Made by a program: the position numbers and the translations under genes
Shown here: positions 51,364-60,161 of the stretch, piece by piece
Numbering within the stretch: the stretch's first letter is position 1
How the letters are laid out: each line of letters opens with the position of its first letter
The notes under the pieces: generated by a model
Told to the model about the DNA's origin: nothing
Database searches by the model: none
What the model saw: only the letters and a program-made list of their open reading frames with translations
Assembly (NCBI RefSeq): GCF_900099765.1
Contig: NZ_FNDX01000004.1
Location: forward strand, 124,001-188,000
Source of the DNA: Paenibacillus typhae
GTDB lineage: Bacteria; Bacillota; Bacilli; Paenibacillales; Paenibacillaceae
Direction: 5' to 3'
DNA: 64,000 bases

Positions 51364-52335
51364 TCATATTAAGGGATGTGGAATATAGAGTTCCTCTAAG
51401 CTTGCTATTTCTTCAGCACTCAGCTGAATTTCCAGCGAAGAAACAGATTCTTCAAGATGGCTGATCCGGGTAGCCCCGATGACCGGAGCTGTAATTCCTT
51501 CCTTTTGAAGCAGCCATGCAAGCGCAACCTGAGCACGCCCAATTCCCCGCTTAGCTGCAACTTCCGCTACTCTCTCAGCGACTCTACGGTCTCCTTCCTC
51601 CGTATTAATAAACATTGCTCTTGCAATCTGATCCTTCTCCGACCTTGGCGTGGTCTGATCCCAGTCTCTGGTTAAACGGCCTGCGGCCAGCGGCAGATAC
51701 GGCGTGACGCCAACGCCCTGGTCTTTACAGAGCGGAAGCATTTCTCTTTCTTCCTCCCGGTACAGCAGATTCAGCCTGTTCTCCATCGCTATAAACCGTG
51801 TCCAGCCATTAAGCTCCGCGGTATGCTGAGCTTTCGCGAACTGCCATGCCAGCATGGAGGAGGCGCCCAGATATCTGACCTTGCCTGCCTTAACTAAATC
51901 GTGCAAGGCTTCCATCGTTTCTTCAATTGGTGTAGCAGAGTCCCAGCGATGGATCTGATATAGATCAATGTAATCTGTTCCGAGCCTTCTGAGACTGTGG
52001 TCCACCTCGGTCATGACCGCTTTACGGGAAAGTCCCATTGCATTCGGCCCCTTACGCATCGGTACGAAAACCTTTGTAGCAATAACAACTTGGTCACGGC
52101 GGGTGAAATCCTTTAAAGCACGTCCAAGAATTTCTTCACTGGTTCCGTCGGAATACATATTTGCAGTACTAAAGAAGTTAATTCCCAGCTCAACTGCCTG
52201 CTTAATAACCGGCCTGCTCTCCTCTTCCTTTAGTGACCATGGGGTATTTCCGCGTTCCGGCACCCCGAAACCCATGGTTCCAAGGCTAAGCCTCGATACC
52301 TCTAATCCGCTTCGTCCAAGCTTTACATATTCCAT
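51364..52335 (-). CDS. Aldo/keto reductase
   Basis: A 323-residue NADPH-dependent reductase. The tetrad is visible: Asp/Tyr in FFSTANMYSDG, Lys in VVIATKVFVP, His in LYQIHRWD. The C-terminal cofactor part includes ITAPVIGATRISHLEESV. The YhdN/IolS-like group reduces aldehydes such as methylglyoxal. Divergent from a MarR gene, with three palindromic operators between; the MarR protein is the likely repressor. Confidence 0.92.
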   Translation of the reverse strand: MEYVKLGRSGLEVSRLSLGTMGFGVPERGNTPWSLKEEESRPVIKQAVELGINFFSTANMYSDGTSEEILGRALKDFTRRDQVVIATKVFVPMRKGPNAMGLSRKAVMTEVDHSLRRLGTDYIDLYQIHRWDSATPIEETMEALHDLVKAGKVRYLGASSMLAWQFAKAQHTAELNGWTRFIAMENRLNLLYREEEREMLPLCKDQGVGVTPYLPLAAGRLTRDWDQTTPRSEKDQIARAMFINTEEGDRRVAERVAEVAAKRGIGRAQVALAWLLQKEGITAPVIGATRISHLEESVSSLEIQLSAEEIASLEELYIPHPLI

Positions 52336-52382
52336 TGAACCCTACACTTCCTTTCGTATTGTAACTGTTAAACTCCACACGA

Positions 52383-52396
52383 GTTGACGTATCAAC
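52383..52396. promoter_or_regulatory. MarR operator 1 (GTTGACGTATCAAC)
   Basis: GTTGA-CGTA-TCAAC, nearest to the aldo/keto reductase gene, 48 bases from its start. Confidence 0.65.
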
Positions 52397-52418
52397 CTAT
52401 AGAGCAAACCTTTCCGAG

Positions 52419-52432
52419 GTTGACATGTCAAC
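52419..52432. promoter_or_regulatory. MarR operator 2 (GTTGACATGTCAAC)
   Basis: A perfect 14-base palindrome in the middle of the divergent region, 36 bases from operator 1. Confidence 0.7.
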
Positions 52433-52458
52433 TCACTAGATCACTTTACCACCTTGTT

Positions 52459-52472
52459 GTTGACACGTCAAC
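52459..52472. promoter_or_regulatory. MarR operator 3 (GTTGACACGTCAAC)
   Basis: Overlaps a TTGACA -35-like hexamer (52460-52465) only 17 bases upstream of the MarR ATG, 40 bases from operator 2. Confidence 0.7.
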
Positions 52473-52489
52473 CATGATATTATATCCTC

Positions 52490-52933
52490 ATGGACAATAT
52501 GAGCGAGCTTAATGAAGATGAGATGCAAATATGGAATATGTGGAAAGGCTCTTTTAAACGTGTTTTCGGCCGCGTTGTAAAAGAAATGTCTGATCATACC
52601 GGACTATCAGAGGGTGATTTCGGAGTATTGGACAGGTTAGTTCAGTTTGGGAACGGCAAGCTGCGGCAACAGGAGTTAGCTGACTCAATGGACTGGGATA
52701 AAAGCCGTCTGTCCCATCATTTAACGCGTATGGAGAAGCGCGGTCTGGTTCTGAGGAAACCTTCTGACACGGACCGGGGTGTACAGGTTATGATTACGTC
52801 TGCCGGAAAGTCAGCACTGGCTGAAGCCCTGCCCATCGTTTCAAAGGCTATACGAAGACATTTTCTGGATCTGATAACCGACCAGGACATCGAGTCGATT
52901 GCACGACTGGCAGATAAAACAAAAAATCCTTAA
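52490..52933 (+). CDS. MarR family transcriptional regulator
   Basis: A 147-residue winged-helix protein: RQQELADSMDWDKSRLSHHLTRMEKRGLV (recognition region about 60-88) and wing KPSDTDRGVQVMIT with Asp-x-Arg. No Cys suited to an OhrR-type peroxide sensor is seen. The ATG at 52490 has no ribosome binding site and lies close to the possible promoter, so translation may be leaderless or begin at ATG 52499. It probably represses itself and the divergent aldo/keto reductase through the three GTTGAC palindromes. Confidence 0.88.
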   Translation: MDNMSELNEDEMQIWNMWKGSFKRVFGRVVKEMSDHTGLSEGDFGVLDRLVQFGNGKLRQQELADSMDWDKSRLSHHLTRMEKRGLVLRKPSDTDRGVQVMITSAGKSALAEALPIVSKAIRRHFLDLITDQDIESIARLADKTKNP

Positions 52934-52965
52934 CCGCTGAGCTCAGCAGCTGCTGAAAACGATTA

Positions 52966-52997
52966 ATACCCCTTCGCCAGAACTAGCGGAGGGGTAT
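52966..52997. terminator. Hairpin between convergent MarR and ABC permease genes
   Basis: ATACCCCTTCGC and GCGGAGGGGTAT form 11 pairs with one mismatch. Only short T tracts follow, so termination strength is uncertain. Confidence 0.5.
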
Positions 52998-53015
52998 TGC
53001 CTGTATACTATTAAG

Positions 53016-54614
53016 TCACAACCCCAAAAACAACCGTTCTCCCGCATTCTTCAAATACCTGTACATCCCCGCACACAATCCTGCCAGTATGATTCCGGCC
53101 CCGAGCATAATTACCCTGCCGTCCACACTGGTCAGCACAAACGACAATCCGGCCGGAATAATCAGGCTGATAAAACCCAGCAGCATCGCCACCAGCACTG
53201 CAGCACTTTGTTTGACGACCTGGACCTCATTGGTCCACTCCAGCTTGGGCAGCTTCAGATTAACGATAATGCCCATCAATGCGGTATAGCAGGCATAGAT
53301 AACAGGGATCATGAACAACAGCAGGCTGTCTGCCCAGCCTGTGCCGAGCGAGATCATCAGCAGCACACAGCTCACAACCGTGATCGGTACGGTGATGGTC
53401 AGGTTCACTGCTACCTTGCTGAGCAGAATGATGTGCTTGGGCACCGGAGAGCTCCGCAGAATCCACAGATTGTTGCCCTCCAGGGAGATCGAGCTGGACG
53501 TAGTGCAGCTAAGGGCTACGAATAAGGACACGAACAGCGGCGCCAGTGTATTAAGATACCGCTGCAGCTGCGGAATGTCGGCCAGCTGTCCAAGCTGCTC
53601 CGGACTGGTGAATAGCAGGGATACGGACATGATGAGCAGCAGCACCATGCCAATCCCGGTGTTCAGCACATAATTGGAAGAGCTGAAGTAACGGCGCAGC
53701 TCCTTGCGGTACAAGGCCTGAAAGGCTGTGGAGGCTTTGAGCGGCTGCATCGTATATTTCCCGCCTGCCCGGCTGGTCGTCAGACCGGTATGAATCGCTT
53801 TATAGCGTGTCCCCAGCACGGTGCAGAACACTACAAATGCGAGCACGGACAGCAATATAAACAAGAGAAAGGCATCCATCCGGTAAGCACTCACAGCATC
53901 CACATACAGCTCTGTGAGCGGGTATAGCTTGAATATTGTCTCTGCCAGCCCTGTTCCCAAATCAGCCAGCTCCGGCTCATTCCCGTCCAGTGTGAATGAA
54001 CCGAGGATGAGGGCAATTACAAACAATAGGGTCAATACCAGATTAATCATCCGGCTCGCCCGGAACCGCGAGGAGAACCAGCTGATCAGTGCGCCGATCA
54101 CGGTCGCAGCAATAATGGGGATTAACGGGATACAGAGCAGCAGCGGCACAAAAAGCAGATAGTAATACGCTTCAGGCCGCACTTTTAACGCATAAACCGC
54201 ACCCGCCGGCAGCATCACCATCAAGGTAAAAAACAGATTCAGTACATACAACTGCAGCACCCGGCTCGCTACAACATGACTCGTCTTCACCGGCAGTGAC
54301 ATCAGCAGATCGTAGTCCTTATAGCTGAACAGTACGCCGCCCGCTTTATACACCGTGGTGAAGAACCCGACAGCTGACGTGACAGCCATCATAATAGCCA
54401 GGAGCAGGTCTAACCGGCCGATTTGCTCAAAAGCCGTTGCCATCGCGTAGCTGTACCCGAACGAAAAAACGGCAATCATCAGCACACCGAGCAGAAGGGC
54501 GATGCTGAGCAGGAGCAGCTTGCGCCGCTCTTTTGCATCCCTGGTATGCAGGGCTTTATTGAAGCCAAAGGTCGAGATCAGCTGCAGCTTCGTCAGTCTC
54601 CAGATGTTAACCAT
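53016..54614 (-). CDS. ABC-2 type transporter permease
   Basis: A 532-residue membrane protein with about 12 helices arranged in two halves (first six to about 265, then a basic linker with KALYRKELRRYFSSSNYVLNT, then six more). It looks like the large exporter permeases paired with EcsA/YxlF-like ATPases. Start 54614 (MVNIWRL) overlaps the ATPase stop by 8 bases. Substrate unknown. Confidence 0.82.
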   Translation of the reverse strand: MVNIWRLTKLQLISTFGFNKALHTRDAKERRKLLLLSIALLLGVLMIAVFSFGYSYAMATAFEQIGRLDLLLAIMMAVTSAVGFFTTVYKAGGVLFSYKDYDLLMSLPVKTSHVVASRVLQLYVLNLFFTLMVMLPAGAVYALKVRPEAYYYLLFVPLLLCIPLIPIIAATVIGALISWFSSRFRASRMINLVLTLLFVIALILGSFTLDGNEPELADLGTGLAETIFKLYPLTELYVDAVSAYRMDAFLLFILLSVLAFVVFCTVLGTRYKAIHTGLTTSRAGGKYTMQPLKASTAFQALYRKELRRYFSSSNYVLNTGIGMVLLLIMSVSLLFTSPEQLGQLADIPQLQRYLNTLAPLFVSLFVALSCTTSSSISLEGNNLWILRSSPVPKHIILLSKVAVNLTITVPITVVSCVLLMISLGTGWADSLLLFMIPVIYACYTALMGIIVNLKLPKLEWTNEVQVVKQSAAVLVAMLLGFISLIIPAGLSFVLTSVDGRVIMLGAGIILAGLCAGMYRYLKNAGERLFLGL

Positions 54615-55320
54615 GATCAATCAGCTCCATAAATACGTCCTCCAGGCTGTTTTCCCCTTTTACATCCTCAGTTCTGCCCTCTGAAATCAGCCTGCCTTCC
54701 TTGATAATGGCAATCTTGTTGCACAGCTTCTCTGCTGTATCCAGCACATGCGTCGAGAAAAAAATCGCACTGCCCTCCCTGCACACCTCCGCCATGATTG
54801 TTTTTAGCGTATGGGCTGCCTTCGGGTCCAGTCCGACAAAAGGCTCATCCAGCACCAGCAGCTTCGGCTTGTGGATCAGCGCAGATATAATCGCCAGCTT
54901 CTGCTTCATGCCGTGGGAATAACCGGAGATCAGATCACCGAGATGGGGGGTCAGCTGAAAAGCATCGGCGTACTTGGCAATGAGCAGCTCACGGTCCTTC
55001 CGGGAGACGTTAAACAGATCGCCGATAAAATTAAGGTACTGAATCCCTGTCAGATGATCATACAGATCCGGGTTATCTGGAATGTATGCGATCCGCGACT
55101 TGCAGGCCAGAGGGTCTTTTTTCATCGAAATACCGTCAATTTCAATCTCGCCCTCTTCAAAATCCATAACCCCCACGACCGCCCGGATCGTTGTCGTTTT
55201 GCCTGCCCCGTTATGTCCGATAAAGCCGTAAATGTCCCCTTGCTCGACGGTCAGATTCAGATTATGTACGGCCTTCTTGCCGCCCTTATAGCTTTTGGAA
55301 AATCCTCTGATGGTTAGCAT
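54607..55320 (-). CDS. ABC transporter ATP-binding protein
   Basis: A 237-residue ATPase: Walker A GHNGAGKTTTIRAVVG, signature LISGYSHGMKQKLAIISALIH, Walker B LLVLDEPFVGLDP, switch His in FFSTHVLD. The form is that of ABC-2 exporters. It drives the permease encoded directly downstream (8-base overlap). The signature SGYSHGMKQK is slightly unusual but normal for EcsA-like proteins. Confidence 0.92.
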   Translation of the reverse strand: MLTIRGFSKSYKGGKKAVHNLNLTVEQGDIYGFIGHNGAGKTTTIRAVVGVMDFEEGEIEIDGISMKKDPLACKSRIAYIPDNPDLYDHLTGIQYLNFIGDLFNVSRKDRELLIAKYADAFQLTPHLGDLISGYSHGMKQKLAIISALIHKPKLLVLDEPFVGLDPKAAHTLKTIMAEVCREGSAIFFSTHVLDTAEKLCNKIAIIKEGRLISEGRTEDVKGENSLEDVFMELIDHG

Positions 55321-55408
55321 GCCTTCACCTCTCCCATACTGTTAAACAACTAACTGTAATACGAACAGCCAGGGCGAATCGTTCATTCCGATGAATAAAA
55401 AAATCACT

Positions 55409-55434
55409 GTAACCTTTTTGTACCATCGTCCGTC
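55409..55434 (+). promoter_or_regulatory. ECF-type promoter of the SLH protein gene
   Basis: GTAACC (55409-55414), a T-rich 16-base spacer, CGTC (55431-55434). TGTAACCTTTTT...CGTC is the form seen at many cell-envelope ECF promoters of Bacillales. It differs from the SigY-like promoter at 48.8 kb, so another ECF sigma is likely. Confidence 0.65.
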
Positions 55435-55477
55435 TATGAAAACAAATACCACAAACTACATCCTGAGGTGAACTCTA

Positions 55478-56509
55478 ATGAAAAAAACATTCAAGCTCGT
55501 TACACTATCCGCCGCTGCTGCCATCGCGTTCAGCTTTGCCGGGGAACAATTCGCTTCCGCCGCCGCGTTTACGGATCTGAACAATGTAGCGGATAAAGAA
55601 AAAATCATCGCCCTGCAGGATCAGGGGCTAATCAAGGGGATCAGCGCAACGAAGTTCGGCCCGCATCTGCCAATCTCTGAAGCGGAAGGCGTGCAGATGA
55701 TCGTCAATGCCGCCGGCCTCAATCTGGATACAATCCGGTTTGTGAAGGAGCCGAAGGCTTCAGATTATTTCGCCAACGCCAACGACTCCGCCTGGTACGC
55801 GCAGGCGCTCATTATTGCCGGTGTCCACGGACTGGACCTGCCGGCTGATCTGCAGCCCGGCCGCAAGCTGACGCGGGAAGCCTTTACTCATCAGCTCATT
55901 GATGCAATTGAGCTGGGCGGCCGGCTTCCGATGATCAAAATCGCCCCGGTGGAATTTGCGGATCAGGATCAGGTAACGGTGGAATATTCCGGCTCGCTCC
56001 AGCGCGCCCTGGCTTACGGGGTAGTGAAACTGGACAACAACGGCAAGCTGAATCCGAAGCAGCAGATTACCCGGGCTGAGGCTGCAGTAGAGATCAGCAA
56101 TGCACTGGCTTACCTGAAGGCACATCCTGCACCGGTTGCCCAAAGCGAGATCCTCACTGCAGAAGAAGCCGTTCAATTGATCAAGGAAGCCGTAGGGCCT
56201 GAAGCGGACCTGCAGATCAAGATCGCACCGGCTGCCAGCATGAGCAGAGAGTCATTCACTTACCTGCTGATTAATACGCTGCAGTCAAGCGGCCAGCTGC
56301 CGATGTATAAGCTCGTTCCGGTTACGGTTGCTGATGAGGATCAAATGGATATTCTGAACTCCGGGGCGATCCAGACCGCACTTGCCCTCAAGATTGTCAG
56401 CCTGGACGAAGGCGGCAAATTCAATCCGAAAGACCCGATCACCCGTACAGACGGAACCGCGATGGTTAGCAAGGTACAGGAAATTCTGAAGAATAAAGGT
56501 GCGAAGTAA
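55478..56509 (+). CDS. Secreted S-layer-homology domain protein
   Basis: A 343-residue protein: signal peptide MKKTFKLVTLSAAAAIAFSF ending near ASAAAF. The mature part consists only of SLH-like repeats: FTDLNNVADKEKIIALQDQGLI, KLTREAFTHQLIDAI with LQRALAYGVVKLDNNGKLNPKQQITRAEAAVEI, and SRESFTYLLINTLQ with IQTALALKIVSLDEGGKFNPKDPITR. SLH repeats bind pyruvylated wall polymers. No catalytic domain is attached. AGGTGAA precedes the ATG; an ECF promoter drives it. Confidence 0.85.
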   Translation: MKKTFKLVTLSAAAAIAFSFAGEQFASAAAFTDLNNVADKEKIIALQDQGLIKGISATKFGPHLPISEAEGVQMIVNAAGLNLDTIRFVKEPKASDYFANANDSAWYAQALIIAGVHGLDLPADLQPGRKLTREAFTHQLIDAIELGGRLPMIKIAPVEFADQDQVTVEYSGSLQRALAYGVVKLDNNGKLNPKQQITRAEAAVEISNALAYLKAHPAPVAQSEILTAEEAVQLIKEAVGPEADLQIKIAPAASMSRESFTYLLINTLQSSGQLPMYKLVPVTVADEDQMDILNSGAIQTALALKIVSLDEGGKFNPKDPITRTDGTAMVSKVQEILKNKGAK

Positions 56510-56547
56510 GAGTGCTGAGGTAACTCACTCCTGTTAATTCACAAAAA

Positions 56548-56576
56548 AAGAACGGCACCGGATGCCGTTCTTTTCT
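56548..56576. terminator. Terminator between the SLH and flavoprotein genes
   Basis: AAGAACGGCA and TGCCGTTCTT, 10 pairs, with A and T runs on both sides; bidirectional. Confidence 0.85.
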
Positions 56577-56600
56577 TTGTTTATATGCGGATTCAACAGC

Positions 56601-57185
56601 TTACAGGGAGCTGAATTTTTCTTTTACCTGAGCCAGCATCCTGCTGCGTTCCTCATCACCCGCGCCGCTTCCAACTCCGCCGAACAGGAAATGCTCCAGC
56701 ACTTCAACGCCGCAGAATTCAAAGATTCCGCCGCCGGACGTTTGCTTGAGCGAATTATGCATACCTATAGCCTCATATACTTTTCCCGGAGTGCCGTGGG
56801 TGTTAACGATGACCGCTTTTTTGCCGGTGAACAGCTTGTCTATGCCGCCCTCTGCATTATACTGATAGGCGAAGCCGTAAGAAAACGTGCGGTCTACATA
56901 ACCCTTCAGAATGGCCGGTAGCCCTGTCCACCAGATCGGATAGACAAAAGTAATAACATCCGCATTGCGCAGGTATTCCTGCTCTGCCGCAATATCAGCC
57001 GGCGTATTGCCTTCACGCATCGCTGCAGTATCTGCAGGGGACAATACCGGATTGAAGCCCAGCTTATACAGATCACGGACGTGAACCTCGTGACCCTTAT
57101 CTTTAAGTGCAGCTGCTGCGGTATCAAGAATGGCATGGTTGAAGCTTCCTTCATGCGGATGGGCATAGACGATCAAGTGATTCAT
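56601..57185 (-). CDS. NAD(P)H dehydrogenase (quinone), flavodoxin-like fold
   Basis: A 194-residue YwrO/KefF-type FMN protein: opening MNHLIVYAHPHEGSFNHAIL, flavin loop FVYPIWWTGLPAILKGYVDRTFSYGFAY and later VNTHGTPGKVYEAIG. It reduces quinones or azo/nitro compounds with NAD(P)H. Start 57185 follows GGAGGTT; the reading from 57224 has no support. Monocistronic. Confidence 0.9.
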   Translation of the reverse strand: MNHLIVYAHPHEGSFNHAILDTAAAALKDKGHEVHVRDLYKLGFNPVLSPADTAAMREGNTPADIAAEQEYLRNADVITFVYPIWWTGLPAILKGYVDRTFSYGFAYQYNAEGGIDKLFTGKKAVIVNTHGTPGKVYEAIGMHNSLKQTSGGGIFEFCGVEVLEHFLFGGVGSGAGDEERSRMLAQVKEKFSSL

Positions 57186-57303
57186 TATTTTACAACCTCC
57201 GGGGAGTCGTATAGTTTTTAACATTAGCTGTGTAATTAAAAAAAGAAGCGCTTCTCAAGTTGTAACTATATCAGTTACAGGTAGAGAAAGCAACTTCAAT
57301 TTT

Positions 57304-57846
57304 CTACGGATGGATAATCCCGTAATGCACCAGATCCTCGTACCGTCCATCTTTTCTTATATGTTCCCTCAATACCCCTTCCTTACTCATGCCTATTTTC
57401 TCCATTACCTTACCCGAGGCCGTATTCGAGCTGAAGTAACGAGCGAATACCTTATGGTACAGCCTGTCTTCAAAAGCAAACTTCAGCATTGCCTCAGCCG
57501 CCTCAGTAGCATAGCCTCTTCCCCAAAACTCCTCACCAATCCAGTAAGCCAATTCGCCGTTGTTGGATTTTTCATTGCAGGACAGGGCTATTGCACCGTA
57601 TAGTTCTCCACTGAGCTTGTCTGTTACTGCGAATTCATACATCAGCCTTGCAGCAAAGTTAGCCTCATGACGGTCAATCCAGCTCAGGGCGTCATCAATC
57701 GTGTAGGGATACGGGAGGTATAAGGTTGATTGGTAGATATTAATGTTGTTGCACAGTTTAGCTACTGCCGCCGCATCAGATAAGGTGAACATTCTCAGCA
57801 GCAGCCGGTCCGTAGTTATTGTTTTATTGGTATTGTTATAGGACAT
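57304..57846 (-). CDS. GNAT family N-acetyltransferase (RimJ/RimL-like)
   Basis: A 180-residue acetyltransferase. TITTDRLLLRMFTLSDAAAVAKL opens the fold, ELAYWIGEEFWGRGYATEAAEAML holds the acetyl-CoA loop (W-G-R-G-Y-A), and FARYFSSNTASGKVMEKIGMSKEGVLREHI closes it. Typical of Acetyltransf_3 members that modify ribosomal proteins or small amines. Substrate unknown. Confidence 0.88.
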   Translation of the reverse strand: MSYNNTNKTITTDRLLLRMFTLSDAAAVAKLCNNINIYQSTLYLPYPYTIDDALSWIDRHEANFAARLMYEFAVTDKLSGELYGAIALSCNEKSNNGELAYWIGEEFWGRGYATEAAEAMLKFAFEDRLYHKVFARYFSSNTASGKVMEKIGMSKEGVLREHIRKDGRYEDLVHYGIIHP

Positions 57847-58210
57847 ATGCAGCCTCCTTAAAAAAGTGGGGATTAGACAACTTTTATCCAGGGTACAAGA
57901 ATGGTTTGGTTTATTCTGGATATAAAGTCATTCGCCGCAGTCTGCTTTATTCCTCCGCTGCATCTCTATCGACTGGTTCAGCAACTTAACTGCACCTTAT
58001 ACACTTATTATCCCTGTTTTTTGCTCCAACAGCACTTTAAGTGTATTTGGTACAACTAAAAAAGCCGAAAACGGCCTTTTTAGCCGATTCGGGCCGGTTT
58101 AGTTGCACGGAATACAGTTATACGGCGCAGATGCAGGTTTTCGCTGTTTTTAGTTGCACAGAGTGCAGTTGTTCCCGTACAGCGGGGTGGATTGCACGAA
58201 TGCATTCCCC
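57847..58210. other. Gene-free region between acetyltransferase and histidine kinase
   Basis: Contains the class B four-palindrome element (57986-58172). The rest, including 130 bases upstream of the acetyltransferase, shows no gene. Confidence 0.65.
57986..58172. repeat. Four-palindrome intergenic element, class B (copy 2)
   Basis: 23-base units begin at 57986, 58037, 58099 and 58150 (51, 62, 51). Examples: TTAGTTGCACAGAGTGCAGT and TTAACTGCACCTTATACACT. The middle spacer holds AAAAAGCCG-AAAA-CGGC-CTTTTT, a terminator-like hairpin. It lies 38 bases beyond the histidine kinase stop. Confidence 0.9.
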
Positions 58211-59254
58211 TCACACCGGCAATCTAACCGTAAACACCGAGCCCTTCCCCGGTGTGCTCTCCACCGATACGCTCCCCCCGCTCAGCTCCACGATCCGCCG
58301 CACCAGCGGAAGGCCGAGGCCGTTGCCCTCTGCCGAACGTGACTTGTCGCCCTGGTAGAACTTCTCAAAGATCCGCTTCATCACTTCCTCCGTCATTCCG
58401 GTACCGGAATCCGAGATTTGAACCATTATAATATCCGCCCCCGTATCTAACAGGCTGACTGCTACTTCCCCGCCGTTATCTGTAAATTTGAACGCATTGA
58501 CCAGCAGATTCAGCCACACCTGCATCAGCAGCTCCTCATTGCCGTAATATACAACCGGTTCAAGCGTCAAATCCAGATTGATCCTCTTGTCATTCCACTG
58601 GGCTTCCAGCAGTAATAACGCCTGGCGGAGCTGCTCGTCGAGCGCGAACTCTGTTTTGCCGCCCACAATCTCCTGGTTTTCCAGCTTGGCTAGCTTGAGG
58701 ATGTTACTTGACAGGGAGGACAGCTGCCGGGTGCTCTCAATGATCAGCCGGCTGTAATCCGCGCGTTCTTCAGGTGTCAGCTCCTGGTCCTGCATCAGTG
58801 TGGCGTAGCCCTCAATCGCCGCAATCGGCGTTTTGAATTCATGCGATACATTGACGATAAAATCATTGCGCAGCGTCTCCATACTGCCCAGTTCATGGAC
58901 CATGCTGTTAAAGTTAACCGCCATCTCACCGATCACATCCACTTTATGGTCCTCATATGCCACTCTGGCACCAAAATCCCCTTTGGCTACGCGCTTTGCC
59001 GCATCACTCAGATCATTAATCGGAGCCAGCAGCTTCCGGCCGACAATCGCAGTAATGGCTGTACCGGTGAGCACACTGGCAAGCAGCAGCACCGAAACCA
59101 GCCAAAAGATATGAAACCGCCCTACATCAATCAGTCCAGATTTGACAATCAGCATACTAAGGCCAAACATTAGGATCCCGTTACACAGTAGAATCAGAAA
59201 GACACTCAGCACCAGCGCACCCCACAGATTTCTGCTTTTACCCCGTCTGCTCAC
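58211..59254 (-). CDS. Sensor histidine kinase (HAMP, two TM)
   Basis: A 347-residue kinase: TM1 about 11-36, a very short outer loop, TM2 about 45-70, HAMP (KLLAPINDLSDAAKRVAKGDF), phospho-His in NVSHEFKTPIAAIEGYA, N-box WLNLLVNAFKF, G1 SDSGTGM, and KSRSAEGNGLGLPLVRRIVELSGG. The loop of fewer than ten residues suggests intramembrane sensing. It overlaps the response regulator stop by four bases. Its likely target is the divergent ABC fusion gene. Confidence 0.93.
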   Translation of the reverse strand: MSRRGKSRNLWGALVLSVFLILLCNGILMFGLSMLIVKSGLIDVGRFHIFWLVSVLLLASVLTGTAITAIVGRKLLAPINDLSDAAKRVAKGDFGARVAYEDHKVDVIGEMAVNFNSMVHELGSMETLRNDFIVNVSHEFKTPIAAIEGYATLMQDQELTPEERADYSRLIIESTRQLSSLSSNILKLAKLENQEIVGGKTEFALDEQLRQALLLLEAQWNDKRINLDLTLEPVVYYGNEELLMQVWLNLLVNAFKFTDNGGEVAVSLLDTGADIIMVQISDSGTGMTEEVMKRIFEKFYQGDKSRSAEGNGLGLPLVRRIVELSGGSVSVESTPGKGSVFTVRLPV

Positions 59255-59925
59255 AGATGCTTCACCGCCTTGTAGCCCAGTCCGCGCACGGTCACAATTT
59301 CAAACTCCGGGCTGTCCTTGAAGCGTTCTCGCAGCCTGTTGATATGCACATCCACGGTCCGGGCCTCCGTCTCCGAGTCCATCCCCCAGATTTCGTCCAT
59401 CAGCTGCTGGCGGGTAAAGATTTTGCCCGGATAGGACAGCAGCTTGTACAGCAGATAGAATTCCTTCTGGGGCAAAAGCGCGCTCCGCTCCCCCCGGTGT
59501 ACCGTTAGCGAATCTGAATCCAGAATGACTTCGCCGATCACCAGCCTGCGTTCATTCACAATCTGCGCCCTGCGCAGCAGCGCCCCGACCCGCAGAATCA
59601 TCTCGTTCACGTCGATCGGCTTCACCATATAGTCATCCGTGCCTGCGAGATAGCCGCGCTGCTTGTCTTCAAAGCTCTCTTTTGCCGTAACCATCAGCAC
59701 CGGGGTGTGATAGCCCGCTTCTCTGAGCCGGGCGGTCAGCTCATAGCCGTCCACATTCGGCATCATAATATCGGAAATGATCAGGTCAATATAGTGTGTA
59801 TCGAGCAGCTCCAGCGCATGCTGACCGTCCTCGGCCAGTACCGGATTATAGCCGTGCTTCGCCAGCACCGTACCGATCAGCTGCCGCAGCTTGCTGTTGT
59901 CTTCAACTACCAATATGTTAATCAT
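59251..59925 (-). CDS. OmpR-family response regulator
   Basis: A 224-residue regulator: receiver with VVEDNSKLR, phospho-Asp in LIISDIMMPNVDG, Lys in MVKPIDV; C-terminal winged helix LPQKEFYLLYKLLSYPGKIFTRQQLMDEIWG and TVDVHINRLRERF. Start 59925 (MINILVVED) follows CAGGTG; the extension to 59976 is not homologous. First gene of the two-component operon, divergent from the ABC fusion. Confidence 0.93.
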   Translation of the reverse strand: MINILVVEDNSKLRQLIGTVLAKHGYNPVLAEDGQHALELLDTHYIDLIISDIMMPNVDGYELTARLREAGYHTPVLMVTAKESFEDKQRGYLAGTDDYMVKPIDVNEMILRVGALLRRAQIVNERRLVIGEVILDSDSLTVHRGERSALLPQKEFYLLYKLLSYPGKIFTRQQLMDEIWGMDSETEARTVDVHINRLRERFKDSPEFEIVTVRGLGYKAVKHL

Positions 59926-60012
59926 CCATACACCTGCAATCTCTGAAAAGTCATTACAACTGCCTTGCAATTCCAATGCCTGTTCACATTGTACAATATT
60001 TATATGAACCCA

Positions 60013-60098
60013 TTATGAACTTTAGCGCGTATCACTTACTATGTATCGGCCGCTCCCATGCTGTCCGGGGGCGGTACGAGTTGATGTTCAGTTCATAA
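60013..60098. promoter_or_regulatory. Inverted octamers in the two-component/ABC divergent region
   Basis: TTATGAAC (60013-60020) and its exact complement GTTCATAA (60091-60098); further TGAAC/GTTCA words at 60005 and 60086. Candidate sites for the adjacent OmpR-type regulator; not established. Confidence 0.35.
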
Positions 60099-60161
60099 AT
60101 GTATGTTACGCTTTGCACAAACACAGAGATTCAAGGATGAAGAGAGGATGAGATTAACGGT

